A stretch of DNA of 64,000 nt. It comes from Streptomyces minutiscleroticus (GTDB lineage: Bacteria; Actinomycetota; Actinomycetes; Streptomycetales; Streptomycetaceae). Within the stretch, counting starts at the first letter, position 1. Every line of letters begins with the position of its first letter. Shown here piece by piece: positions 50,839 through 59,530 of the stretch. Location: assembly GCF_014650875.1 (NCBI RefSeq), contig NZ_BMVU01000017.1:62001-126000 (forward strand), in the 5' to 3' direction. The translations under genes were made by a program, and so were the position numbers. Below the pieces are notes generated by a model. It was not told where the DNA came from. It ran no database searches and was given only the letters and a program-made list of their open reading frames with translations.

Positions 50839-52203
50839 ATCGGATCCGTAGCACGTCGATAACGGCCTGTAAGCCGATCACATGAACTTAACGTACATGT
50901 GCAAGAAGTCAATCTGCTCAGCTTGACCGCCGTGTCAATTGCTCATCCGGACACGACGCGGGGCCGCAATGGCCGATTCACACCCCCCTGCTCATGTACG
51001 TCACGTCAATCTAGTGCTGTTCTGCGACAGCAGTGCCCAGATCTCACAGCCGTGGTGGCAGATCCTGCAGCCTCGGTGCCACGACCTCAGGAACTGGGCA
51101 CTCCGGTTCTCTGATCGTGCTCCGCGTTCCAGCGATCTGGGTGCCAGATCGTACGGTCTTGGTCTCACAGATCATCTCCGCAGGTCACAGGGGTGATGAG
51201 GGTGGCGCTCTCTTACATCTCCAACCCGCGCCGCTCCTCCCACGGGGCCGGACGTCGCAGCTGCCGTAGGGACGTTGCCGGTCCGGCCGACCCATGGACC
51301 CGGTCCCCTTCCCGCCCGGCAGCTCGGTCGGCACCACCAGCCCCAGCGGACACGTCACGCACCATCGCGTCCGTCTCCGAGCTTCACTCCAACGGGCCAA
51401 CACGATCGGCACACACTCCCCCGGCACGCACGGACGCCGGCTTCGGCACAACGCATCCGTGCCTGGACTCGACGGAAGCGGCAAAGGTCGCAGCGGTTGC
51501 CCGGCATCTTCCTCAGCCCTCACGGCGCCGGTTCTCCACCCGCGCCCCCGAAAGTCAGCCACGACGATGCCTCGGCCTTGCGATGATCAGGCGCGCGTGT
51601 GCCACGGCAACCCGGTTCCGGGCTCACCCGGGTATCGGCATTGAAAACCTCAACGGGCCCGTCAGCCGCCGACGGCGGCCGGCCACCCCGGCGGGGCACC
51701 GCAAGCCCGCCAGGGCTGAGGAGCTACCGGCCCCCGGCGCAGATGCCGGAGAGCGCCGTCTCGCGGCGTTCCTCGACCGGAGAAGAAGACGATCATTGAG
51801 TGACAGCGCTTGAACCAGATGGCACCCAAACCATGGCCTTGACGCACTTCAGCAGCGCCAGCAGCGCCAGCAGCGCGCGGTGTCCGTAGCCGGCTTCGAC
51901 GGCTTCTTGGGCCATGTGCCGGGCGGCACCGTGAGAGGGACCACTCCCCACGGCGCCGCCTTTTCGGACCGTCCCGGTCCGTCATCGGGACAAAGCGCCG
52001 GATCTTCCGGCCCGCACAGCCTCTGTGTTGACGCACCCGGCCCCATGCGAAGTGTCAGCGGCCCGCCCCCGGTCAAGGTCCCCGGCTACGCCAAGCGCCC
52101 GCCCAAACCGGGCAAGGGCGGCCTGCACGCGGTCGCCTGAAAAACAGACGTTTCAGGCACGCATCAGATGGTCGCTGCCGTCAGAAGGCCGTTCCGCGTG
52201 CGG
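50839..52203. other. 1.4-kb region without a confident gene
   Basis: ORFs are present but have poor composition (Arg/Pro/Ser-rich shadows). The 50991-51010 arm matches 50024-50043 in inverted form (19 of 20). From 51030 to 51175 short words recur (GTGCCCAGATC, CTGGGCACT, GATCTGGGTGCCAGATC), possibly protein-binding repeats. A triplet run AGCAGCGCC occurs near 51850. Nothing else recognised. Confidence 0.5.
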
Positions 52204-52250
52204 TACGGTCCGGTGGCGTAGGTAAAGCCGTGGACGCGGCCGGGCCTGGG

Positions 52251-52318
52251 TATAGTGCAAGCAACCTTTTACTCAGGCACAGGGGCCCCGCCGGGCATCG
52301 GCGGGGCCCCTGTTTTTG
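52251..52318 (+). ncRNA. Candidate short antisense RNA with own promoter and terminator
   Basis: A good -10 (TATAGT, 52251-52256) is followed after about 6 bp by the likely start. The transcript would open AACCTTTTACTCAGGCAC and then form a strong hairpin (CAGGGGCCCCGCC with its complement, loop GGGCATC) ending in GTTTTT, a textbook intrinsic terminator. The 5' part is complementary to the leader of the wHTH gene starting at 53469, including its RBS. There is no ORF here. The -35 is weak. Confidence 0.6.
52280..52315 (+). terminator. Intrinsic terminator with T-run
   Basis: Stem CAGGGGCCCCGCC / GGCGGGGCCCCTG followed by TTTTT on the plus strand. No plus-strand protein gene ends here, so it most plausibly terminates the short RNA. 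The T-run is on the wrong side to end the minus-strand gene at 52324. Confidence 0.8.
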
Positions 52319-52323
52319 CCGCT

Positions 52324-52740
52324 TCACGCGACGTGCAGGTCCGGCCGGCCTTGCGCCGGGGGTACGGCGGCATAGGCGGGGAGCTTGAGGTGGGGCAGGT
52401 CACCGGCCTTGATGCGGGCGATGGTGGTGCGGAAGGCGGCCTCCATGTCCTGCGTGCTGGCGTACTTCGCGGCCAACGGGTGCAGTCGGTAGGAGTTGCC
52501 CTTGCTGCCGTCCTCGTTCTTCGGGCGCAGCACGATGTTCAGCTCGCACAAGGGTGCGATGAGGTTGCTCACCGCCTGGGGGGTGACGCGGTACTCGGCG
52601 GCCATCTGCTTCTGCCGTACGGGCAGCTGGCCGCCGAAGTCGCTGCGGTAGAGCAGGTACTGCAGGAACTTCACCGCCGCCGGGGAGACCGGCAGGGCCC
52701 AGATGCGTTCGGACACGACCGGCGACATGACCTCAGCCAT
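52324..52740 (-). CDS. Winged-helix protein (replication/copy-control type)
   Basis: 138 aa from ATG 52740 with AAAGGAA upstream. MSPVVSERIWALPVSPAAVKF, LPVRQKQMAAEYRVTPQAVSN and LIAPLCELNIVLRPKNED form a wHTH. The C-terminal ALRTTIARIKAGDLPHLKLP-like tail is helical. It follows the larger 226-aa wHTH gene by 48 bp in the same direction. Probably part of a plasmid replication or maintenance operon. Confidence 0.75.
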   Translation of the reverse strand: MAEVMSPVVSERIWALPVSPAAVKFLQYLLYRSDFGGQLPVRQKQMAAEYRVTPQAVSNLIAPLCELNIVLRPKNEDGSKGNSYRLHPLAAKYASTQDMEAAFRTTIARIKAGDLPHLKLPAYAAVPPAQGRPDLHVA

Positions 52741-52788
52741 GGGCGTTCCTTTCTGATGACGAGCAGCGGTGCGATCGAGGGAGGGGTA

Positions 52789-53469
52789 TCACCCGGTGCG
52801 CCTCTCACGCTGGTCGCGGTACGGAGCGACGCCGAGGTCCAGTTCCTCTTGGTGGGCTTCGGGGCCGATGCCGTGGGGGAAGGCCTCGGGGTCGTGGTCG
52901 TGCTGGACGGCGAGGTGTTCCAGGACCTGGTGCTGGGCGGTGCTGGTGCCGTGGAACCACAGGCGCACATTGAGCTGTACGCGGCCGTTGCCGAGCTGTT
53001 CGACCCACTTGTAGCCCACCAGCGCTTTGATGGCGCGGTTGACGGTGGACCGGGTGATCATCTTGCCGCCCTTTTGGGCGGCGAGCTTGTTCAGCCCGTC
53101 CGTGATCTCCTGCTGGGTGTACTGGGCGATGCCGGTGCCGCGTTCCTGGCCTCCGGCGACGTACAGGAACACACACAGCTGGGACTTGGTGATGCTGTTG
53201 GCGACGGCGAGCTGGGCGAGCAGCTGGGTGAACCAGTTGGAGGCCAGGCTGTAACCGGCGTTGCCGGCCATGTCGTGGACGGCCGTATGGTGCGCCTCGT
53301 ACTCGAGGACGACGTTCTTGAGTTTGCGCCCGTTGCGCGGATCGCCGCCCTGGGTGCTCCGGCCGAGCTGTTCGCCGAGGATCTGCAGCAGGTCGTCGAA
53401 GCCTGCGTCGTCGGACGTGGTGGCAGCAACGGCGCGGGGCCGGCGCCGTGCCGGTGGATCTGATGTCAC
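52789..53469 (-). CDS. Winged-helix replication-initiator-like protein
   Basis: 226 aa from GTG 53469 with AAGGAGG 4 bp upstream. AGNAGYSLASNWFTQLLAQL, TKSQLCVFLYVAGGQERGTG, ITDGLNKLAAQKGGKMI and TRSTVNRAIKALVGYKWVEQ define a central wHTH, and RVQLNVRLWFHG a beta wing. The leader holds GCGCCTGAGTAACAAGGAGG, complementary to the candidate antisense RNA. Repeats lie directly upstream (53505-53795). By position it is the best initiator candidate in the window. Confidence 0.75.
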   Translation of the reverse strand: MTSDPPARRRPRAVAATTSDDAGFDDLLQILGEQLGRSTQGGDPRNGRKLKNVVLEYEAHHTAVHDMAGNAGYSLASNWFTQLLAQLAVANSITKSQLCVFLYVAGGQERGTGIAQYTQQEITDGLNKLAAQKGGKMITRSTVNRAIKALVGYKWVEQLGNGRVQLNVRLWFHGTSTAQHQVLEHLAVQHDHDPEAFPHGIGPEAHQEELDLGVAPYRDQRERRTG

Positions 53470-53504
53470 AGGACCTCCTTGTTACTCAGGCGCCCATGAG
53501 ACTA

Positions 53505-53795
53505 GCCCAAAAATCAACCTGGGCTTGTCTTTTGATGCGATGGCGCGCCATCGGGGCCGACAACCGGGGAGTACAGCGCCGGGACGCCTCAGAAATCCAC
53601 CGCAGCTTGATTTTCTGAACGCGCGAGAGCGATACATCAAGCAGGAGTTGATTTCCTGTGCTGCGATGACAGCACATCTCGCGGGTCCGGACTTCCGCTC
53701 GCGGGCGCCACTCGGCGCATCGGTCGCGGTCGTGACCTGCGGGTTTGTCATCCACCAGGACCCTCGCAGGAAATCAAGCGCAGCTTGATTTCCTG
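53505..53795. repeat. Iteron-like repeats with GCTTGATTTCCTG core
   Basis: Four related sites: AAATCAACCTGGGCTTGTC (near 53510), CAGAAATCCACCGCAGCTTG with ATTTTCTG (53590-53617), ATCAAGCAGGAGTTGATTTC (53636-53655) and a perfect inverted repeat at 53767-53795 (13-bp arms CAGGAAATCAAGC, loop GCA). A 16-bp palindrome CGATGGCGCGCCATCG (53538-53553) is also present. All lie upstream of the initiator-like gene. Candidate replication origin or autoregulatory operator. Confidence 0.65.
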
Positions 53796-54391
53796 GGTCA
53801 AGTGTGTCCGCCACATTGACATTCCGTCTCGGCAAATGTGCCCCACGGGACAACATCAGTTCGGCAAAACTGCAGGTCAGGACCTTGCATACGGCGCGCG
53901 TCTCTTCTTAAAGAGCACCCCCTCAGGCCCCTGGACATTCCCATGGCCGCATCCGCATCCGTACTTGCTCCATGCGATGCATCCGATGCCCCGCACTCAG
54001 CCCATCTTCGACCGCCACCCCGGAACGGCACCCCTACGGCGCCGCACCCGACCGGGGGCGGGCGGAGGCCACCCGTACCCCCACTCGCATCGCCCCCGTC
54101 TTTCATCTTTGAACCGTCACGGCAGAAACCACCCGAGACGCGGCAGCGCTGGTGCCGACCACTGCCCGCACTCGAGTACGGCGCGGCACGCGAAGCGAGC
54201 GCAACCAGCGATCGTCCAGGGGCGAGGAGGATCAGACCTCGCTGTAGGCGACCACCACGACGATGCGCAGTGCGGTCGCGAAGTACAAGAACCGCGCCGG
54301 GTACCGTGCTGGGCACGTATCCGGGCGTCCCGCCCACTCGTCGACGGAGAAATCGCGCACTTGTCACACGCACTCCGGGCAGGATGCCGCT
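53796..54391. other. Intergenic, no gene seen
   Basis: About 600 bp. All ORFs here are of shadow type. Composition is mixed, with lower GC near the repeat block. It ends at the LRV-repeat gene start (GTG 54392). Confidence 0.5.
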
Positions 54392-55908
54392 GTGCATCAC
54401 ATCCTGTGCGGGCTCGCCGCCAATCCGGCCCTGTCGTCCGAGTCGGTCGACTGGTTGATATCCATCGCGGATGACGACATCGCCACGGTTCTCGCGGGCC
54501 GCGCGGACCTCAGCCATGCACAAGCGGTCCCGTTGGCCGAGCGCGTCCACGAGAGCGCTGTGCAACTCGCGTACGAGGGCCGGCTGCTCGGCGCCGACGT
54601 GGATCCCTCCGTCCGGCCGGATGCCGCCCTTGCCCTGCTCGACCGAGGTGTCTGCCGCCCGCAGTGGGCGCGTCTCCTCGCGGCGGATCCGGCCGGTGAG
54701 CGCCGGGAGAGGCTGGCGGCCTGCCCCGGTCTCCCGTCCGCCGTGGTGGACACGCTCGAGGCGGACCCGGACGTACGTGTCGTCGCCGAGCTGGCGCTGT
54801 GGGCCACTGCGGACGTGGCCTCGAGGCTGGCGGCGCATCCGCATGCCGAGGTCCGCCGTGCGGTGGCGGGCAACGAAGCGACACCTGCGGCCACACTGTC
54901 AGGGTTGATGACAGGGGAAGGGCTGCCCGCGGCGCGGCGCTGCCTGGTCTGTGACCGCGAGAAGACCCCCTTCGTTCACGATCGGCAGTGCCCACGACTG
55001 GACTGCGACCTGCCCCCGGGCGCCTCCTGCGACGGCTCGCACGAATCCACCGTCCACGACATGCAGCAGGCGGCACTCCGTAACCCCGCCACCCCCATCG
55101 AAGCCGTCATCAGCTTTGTGGACCATCCGTCGATGCTGTTGCGCTCGGCGCTCGCCACCCGCCAGGACCTGCCCCAGCAGGCATGCGCACGACTCGCCGC
55201 GGACCCCGCTCCCGGTGTCCGCGCCGACCTCGCCGGAAATCCCACGATCGACGATGCCCTGATCCGTGCGCTGGCCGGCGACCGCGACCCCGACGTACGT
55301 CGCAAGCTGGCCCACCATCCACGTGTGCCACTCGACGTGCTCACCCGCCTGGCCCGAACCACCAAGATCGGTGCCACCCTTCTGCCCCGTGTCGCCGCCG
55401 CCCGCCCCGCCGAGGTCGAAGAACTGGCCACGTCACCGGACCCGGCTGCCCGCATGCTCGTGGCCCACCACCGCGACCTGCCGCCGCAGATACGCGACCG
55501 GCTGGCCGACGACCCCGACGCGAAAGTCGTCAAGGCCCTCGCTGCGCACCCCGGCCTCACCGAAGCGCAGCTGCGCGCCATGGCCGACCGACACGGCGTC
55601 CGTGTCCTGGCCAAAGTGGCAACCAACCCGGATGCGCCCCGGCGCTGCTGGAGGACCTGGTCCGGCACAAACCGACAGTGCGGAAGGTGCTCCGTGAGGT
55701 TGCCCGGCACCGCAGGGCAACAGCCTCGGCGCTGCTCGTCTGCCTGGCGGACCGACGAACAAGACCCGTGGCCGCCGACCACCCGGCACTCCCGCCACCG
55801 CTCATCGCAGAGCTGCTGGCTGACACGGACGGGGAGGTGGCGGAGGCAGCAGCGGCCAACCCGTCCCTGCCGGTTGCCGTGATCGCGGATCTGATGTGCC
55901 AGCAGTGA
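54392..55908 (+). pseudogene. LRV (variant leucine-rich) repeat protein, frameshifted
   Basis: From GTG 54392 the frame encodes repeated units of about 24 residues (for example AHPHAEVRRAVAGNEATPAA, TRQDLPQQACARLAADPAPG, VRADLAGNPTIDDALIRALA) with a Cys cluster CLVCDREK...CPRLDCDLP...SCDG, recalling the Fe-S domain of LRV proteins. At about 55640 (run GCGCCCC) the pattern continues in another frame as PALLEDLVRHKPTVRKVLRE, ending at 55908. One lost base explains this. It may be a real null allele or a sequencing error; solo frame 1 would end at 55882. Confidence 0.7.
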
Positions 55909-56072
55909 ATACCCCGCCCGCCGAGTCGACTGCCGGCTCGCCGAGCGAAGCGTTCCGTCACCGCGGCGGCCGTGCCGACCGGAACCGACATCCCGAGTAG
56001 CGCGTCACGCTACTGCTGGGCGAGCCGGCCGGGGCGATGGCGAAGGGGAAGGGCTCGGTGACTGTGGTGACA
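55909..56072. other. Spacer between convergent genes
   Basis: No gene seen between the end of the LRV gene and the Uma2 remnant. Confidence 0.4.
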
Positions 56073-56267
56073 TGGCCCGCCGTCGCTCCGCGTCGGCGAC
56101 GACGATGTCAGGGGGCACCAGCCCGTCGGGCACGACCACGTTCACCGCCTCCAGCACCTCCTCCAGGCGCCACCGGCTGCCTCCACCGCGTTCTGCAGGA
56201 GCACGGCGAGGCGGTCGGAGGCGCCCTGGTGCACGACGCCGCTGCAAAGACTCATCGCTTCGAACAT
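56073..56267 (-). pseudogene. Remnant of an Uma2-family (DUF820) protein
   Basis: Reading the minus strand from 56267: GVVHQGASDRLAVLLQNAV in one frame, then EVLEAVNVVVPDGLVPPDIV and VADAERRRA in the next. This is the N-terminal pattern of Streptomyces Uma2-type putative nuclease-fold proteins. The frame shift and the missing C-terminal two thirds show it is dead. Confidence 0.5.
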
Positions 56268-56328
56268 GAACCGTTGTGAATCCGATGGCGGCCCGGACGT
56301 GCCCTGGGCTGGGAATGTGTCCGAGGCG

Positions 56329-59310
56329 TCACCGGCATCCCGGCTGCCGGGTGGTGAAGGAGGTCCCCTCTCTCGGTTCGTTTGTTTCCGGTCGGGTGTT
56401 CGCGGTCCTGCCCGACCGCGCCAGTTCCGCGCGAGCGGTCGTGAGGTCCCGCAGTGTTCGCGTCTGCCAGGTCGGCAGGTCCAGTGCAGTCCACCACTGC
56501 AGCGAGCGGTTCAGATGGTCGATTGCGTGCTGCGGGCGGCCTGTCGCAAGGTCGAGTTCGCCCAGTGTGCGCAGCGTCAGGGCTTGGCCGAAGCCGTCCT
56601 GCATTTCGTTGCAGGTTCGCAGGCACTCCAGCAGTTCGTGGCGCATGGTGTCGCCGAGCCCCTGGCGAATGCGGACCTTGGCCAGGGCCTGGATCGCGTA
56701 GGCGTACATGAGGCGGTCGCCCAGGTCGTGCAGGATCCCGACGGCGGCTTCGGCGTGCTCGGCTGCCTCGGTGAGGCGGCCGGCGGCCCGGTGGACGATG
56801 GATACCGACCGGAGCGTGATGGCCTCCCCGCGCCGGTCGCCGAGGCGCCGGTAGAGCTGCAGGGCGTGCACGCATTCGCTCAGGGCCTGCTCGAGTTCAC
56901 CCTGTTCGGTGAGGACGCGGCCGAGGCCGTGGGCCGCCTGCGCGATGTGGGCCGGCTGTTCCAGCCAGGGAAGGGCCGAGTCGATCGAGGATCGTGCCCG
57001 CGCCAGTTCACCGCGTTCTCGTTGCACGGTGCTCAGCGACAGCAGGGTGGTCGCTTCCCCGTGGCGGTCGCCGCTGTCGCGGAACGCCTTGATGGCCTGG
57101 TCGTAGTAGGTCTGTGCCTCGTCGAACCGGTCCTGTTCGTATCGCAGCCATCCCAGGCCGGACAGCAGCCGGGCTTCGCCCGCGCGGTCACCGGCTCGGC
57201 GAGCGGCTGCCAGTGCGGCCGCGTGGGTGCGCCACCACTGGGTGAACTGGTTGCGGACGGAGAAGTGGGATGCGCACAGGCCGGCTGCCAGCCGTGTGGC
57301 CATGTCCGTCAGGTTCAGTTCGCTGATCCGTTCCACGATGCCGATCAGCGTGGTCTGCTCGGCATCGAACCATGCCTCGGGGTCGGCCAGCAGTTCGGTG
57401 ACGGCGCAGTCGTCGACGAAGGGGTCGGTGTCGGCTCTGGTCGGCTGGTCGAAGCCGGCGTGCGGGATGCTTCGGCCGGCCAGTTCCGTCAGGGCCAGGC
57501 AGGTCTGTGCGGCCCGGGTGCAGGCCGCCAGTACTTCGTCCTCTGTCTCTTCCGCCTCGCCTTGCTGTCGTGCGAACACGCGGGTCAGATCGTGCAGGCG
57601 GTAGCGCAGGAAACCGCCTTCTTCCCCGATGAGGGTCACCAGTTGGGCGTCGACCAGTCGTTCCACGATCTCTTCGGCGTCGGTCGGCGAACAGCCGAGC
57701 AGCGGGGCGACGAGCCAGCCGCCGAAGGTGCTGACGTCGAGCAGTCCCAGCCGCCGCAGGGCCGTGCGTTCGCGCCGTGCCAGGCCGTCGTAGCTGAAGG
57801 CCAGACTGCTGCGCACTTCCAGGTCGCCGAGGGTGAGTTCCTGCAGCGTCCGGCACTGTACTCTCAGGCGCTCCGCGAGCCGTGACAGTTGCCACTGCGG
57901 TCTGGCGGCCAGTCGGGCGCCCGCGATGCGCACGGCGAGTGGCAATTGCCCGCACAGTCGTACGATTTCCTCGGCCGCACGGGGTTCTGCCGCCACGCGT
58001 TCGTCACCGACCACGCGATTGAGCAGTTCCAGAGCTTCGTCGTCGTCCAGCACGGGCAGGTGCGTGTGGACGGCTCCGTCCAGGGCGCCCATGCGCTCAC
58101 GGCTGGAGACCAGTACCGCGCACGAGTTGCCGCCGGGCAGCAGCGGGCGGACCTGGCGTTCGTCTCGTGCGTCGTCCAGCAGGACCAGTACACGGCGTTC
58201 GGCCAGCAGCGAGCGGTAGAGCCGGGCGCGTTCGTCGGTGTCGTCGGGGATCGCTGTTTTGGCCACTCCCAGGGCGCGCAGGAATCCGGCGAGCACTTCA
58301 CCGGTGTCCGCGGGTACGGCGTGGACACCGCGCAGGTTCGCATACAGCTGCCCGTCGCGAAAGTGGGTGCGTACGGCGTGTGCGACGTGGGTGGTCAGGG
58401 TGGACTTGCCCGCGCCGGGTTGGCCGAAGACCGCGCAGACCCGCAGTGTGTCGGATGTCTCGGTCAGCTGTCGCACCAGGTGCCCGGCCTGTGCTGTCCG
58501 TCCGGTGAAATCGGCTATGTTGCGCGGAAGCTGGCTGGGACGGGATGCGGTCTCGGCCGGGACGCGGGCCGGGCTCTTCGGCTCGGTGCGCAGGATGCGC
58601 TCGTGAACGGATCGCAGGGCGGGGCCGGGGTCCACGCCCAGGTCCTCGAGCAGCGCCTGTCGGCCCTCGTGGTAACAGGCCAGCGCTTCCGCCTGGCGGC
58701 CTGTGTGGTGCAGCGCGAGCATGAGCTGGCCGCGCAACCGCTCTCTGAGCGGGTGCTCACCGACCGCCGCCGTCAGTGCGGGAATGACGGCTTCGCCGCG
58801 TTCCATCGCCAGGTGGGCCTCGGCCCAGTCCTCCAGGGCGGTCAGCTGTGACTGCCGCAGCCGGGCGCGCTCGCCCTCGGCCCAGGTTCCGCGCGCTCCG
58901 CCCAGTGCCGGGCCGCGCCACAGGGCGAGCGCCGCGGTGAGCCGGGAGGCGGCCTCCTCGAGATCGCCGTCCGCGAGCGCTGCCCGGCCTGCGGCCGCAT
59001 CGCGCGTGAACACGTGCAGGTCGACCTGGTCCTCGGGGGCCGCGAGCTGGTAACCGCCGCTGCTGCGGCGCAGTGACGCGGCACCGCCCGCGATGGCCCG
59101 TCTGAGCGCCGATATGTGGGTGTAGAGGGAGCTGCGCGCCTGCTCCGGCGGGTCCTCGTCCCACAGGGCGTCCACCAGCTCGTCCAGCGAGACGGTCCGG
59201 TCCGTGTACATGGCCAGGATGGCGAGCAGTGTGCACGCCTTGGGTCCCTTGATGGCAATCGGGCGTCCGTCGATCACGGCTTCGACCGGCCCTAATATGC
59301 GGATCTCCAT
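56329..59310 (-). CDS. SARP/AfsR-type regulator (BTAD, NB-ARC, TPR)
   Basis: 993 aa from ATG 59310 (GGGGGGTGGC upstream). Residues 1-95: OmpR-type DNA-binding domain (MEIRILGPVEAVIDGRPIAI). About 95-240: bacterial transcriptional activation domain. About 265-600: NB-ARC ATPase with P-loop GQPGAGKST (296-304) and VLVLLDDARDE. C-terminal 300 residues: TPR repeats (AQTYYDQAIKAFRDSGDRHG and similar). Large SARPs activate antibiotic genes; its targets here are unknown, and no heptamer repeats were identified by eye. Confidence 0.94.
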   Translation of the reverse strand: MEIRILGPVEAVIDGRPIAIKGPKACTLLAILAMYTDRTVSLDELVDALWDEDPPEQARSSLYTHISALRRAIAGGAASLRRSSGGYQLAAPEDQVDLHVFTRDAAAGRAALADGDLEEAASRLTAALALWRGPALGGARGTWAEGERARLRQSQLTALEDWAEAHLAMERGEAVIPALTAAVGEHPLRERLRGQLMLALHHTGRQAEALACYHEGRQALLEDLGVDPGPALRSVHERILRTEPKSPARVPAETASRPSQLPRNIADFTGRTAQAGHLVRQLTETSDTLRVCAVFGQPGAGKSTLTTHVAHAVRTHFRDGQLYANLRGVHAVPADTGEVLAGFLRALGVAKTAIPDDTDERARLYRSLLAERRVLVLLDDARDERQVRPLLPGGNSCAVLVSSRERMGALDGAVHTHLPVLDDDEALELLNRVVGDERVAAEPRAAEEIVRLCGQLPLAVRIAGARLAARPQWQLSRLAERLRVQCRTLQELTLGDLEVRSSLAFSYDGLARRERTALRRLGLLDVSTFGGWLVAPLLGCSPTDAEEIVERLVDAQLVTLIGEEGGFLRYRLHDLTRVFARQQGEAEETEDEVLAACTRAAQTCLALTELAGRSIPHAGFDQPTRADTDPFVDDCAVTELLADPEAWFDAEQTTLIGIVERISELNLTDMATRLAAGLCASHFSVRNQFTQWWRTHAAALAAARRAGDRAGEARLLSGLGWLRYEQDRFDEAQTYYDQAIKAFRDSGDRHGEATTLLSLSTVQRERGELARARSSIDSALPWLEQPAHIAQAAHGLGRVLTEQGELEQALSECVHALQLYRRLGDRRGEAITLRSVSIVHRAAGRLTEAAEHAEAAVGILHDLGDRLMYAYAIQALAKVRIRQGLGDTMRHELLECLRTCNEMQDGFGQALTLRTLGELDLATGRPQHAIDHLNRSLQWWTALDLPTWQTRTLRDLTTARAELARSGRTANTRPETNEPREGTSFTTRQPGCR

Positions 59311-59383
59311 GCCACCCCCCGCGGTCGCCTCAATGTAACCCGGGTGGGGTGAAAGCCAGGTGTGGCTGGTGGGCCAAAACAAG

Positions 59384-59434
59384 ACACCTTCGTGCCGGGC
59401 ACGCAGCGGCGCTGCGTGCCCGGCACGAAGGTGT
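59384..59434. terminator. Perfect 24-bp-arm hairpin
   Basis: Arms begin ACACCTTCGTGCCGGGCACG and pair exactly over 24 bp around a 3-nt GGC loop. It lies between the CHAP gene end and the SARP start, both on the minus strand, so it isolates the SARP from read-through. Confidence 0.85.
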
Positions 59435-59486
59435 GAGCTGTCGGCTCCGGCTCCGTGGACGGGGTGTTCCCGCGGGTGGACGCGTG

Positions 59487-59523
59487 AAGGGGCCCGGCCG
59501 GTCGGGTGCCGGCCGAGCCCCTT
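59487..59523 (-). terminator. Terminator hairpin of the CHAP gene
   Basis: Stem AAGGGGC.CGGCCGG with CCGGCCG.GCCCCTT (one mismatch), 7 bp after the stop at 59531. The first of two strong hairpins in a row. Confidence 0.65.
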
Positions 59524-59530
59524 CGGAGGG

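Noticed and set aside
50939..51196. 85-aa plus-strand ORF
   Set aside because: Overlaps the repeat words and one inverted-repeat arm; its sequence simply translates these repeats.
51193..51813. 206-aa plus-strand ORF
   Set aside because: Composition is typical of a shadow frame, with no domain and no RBS-supported start.
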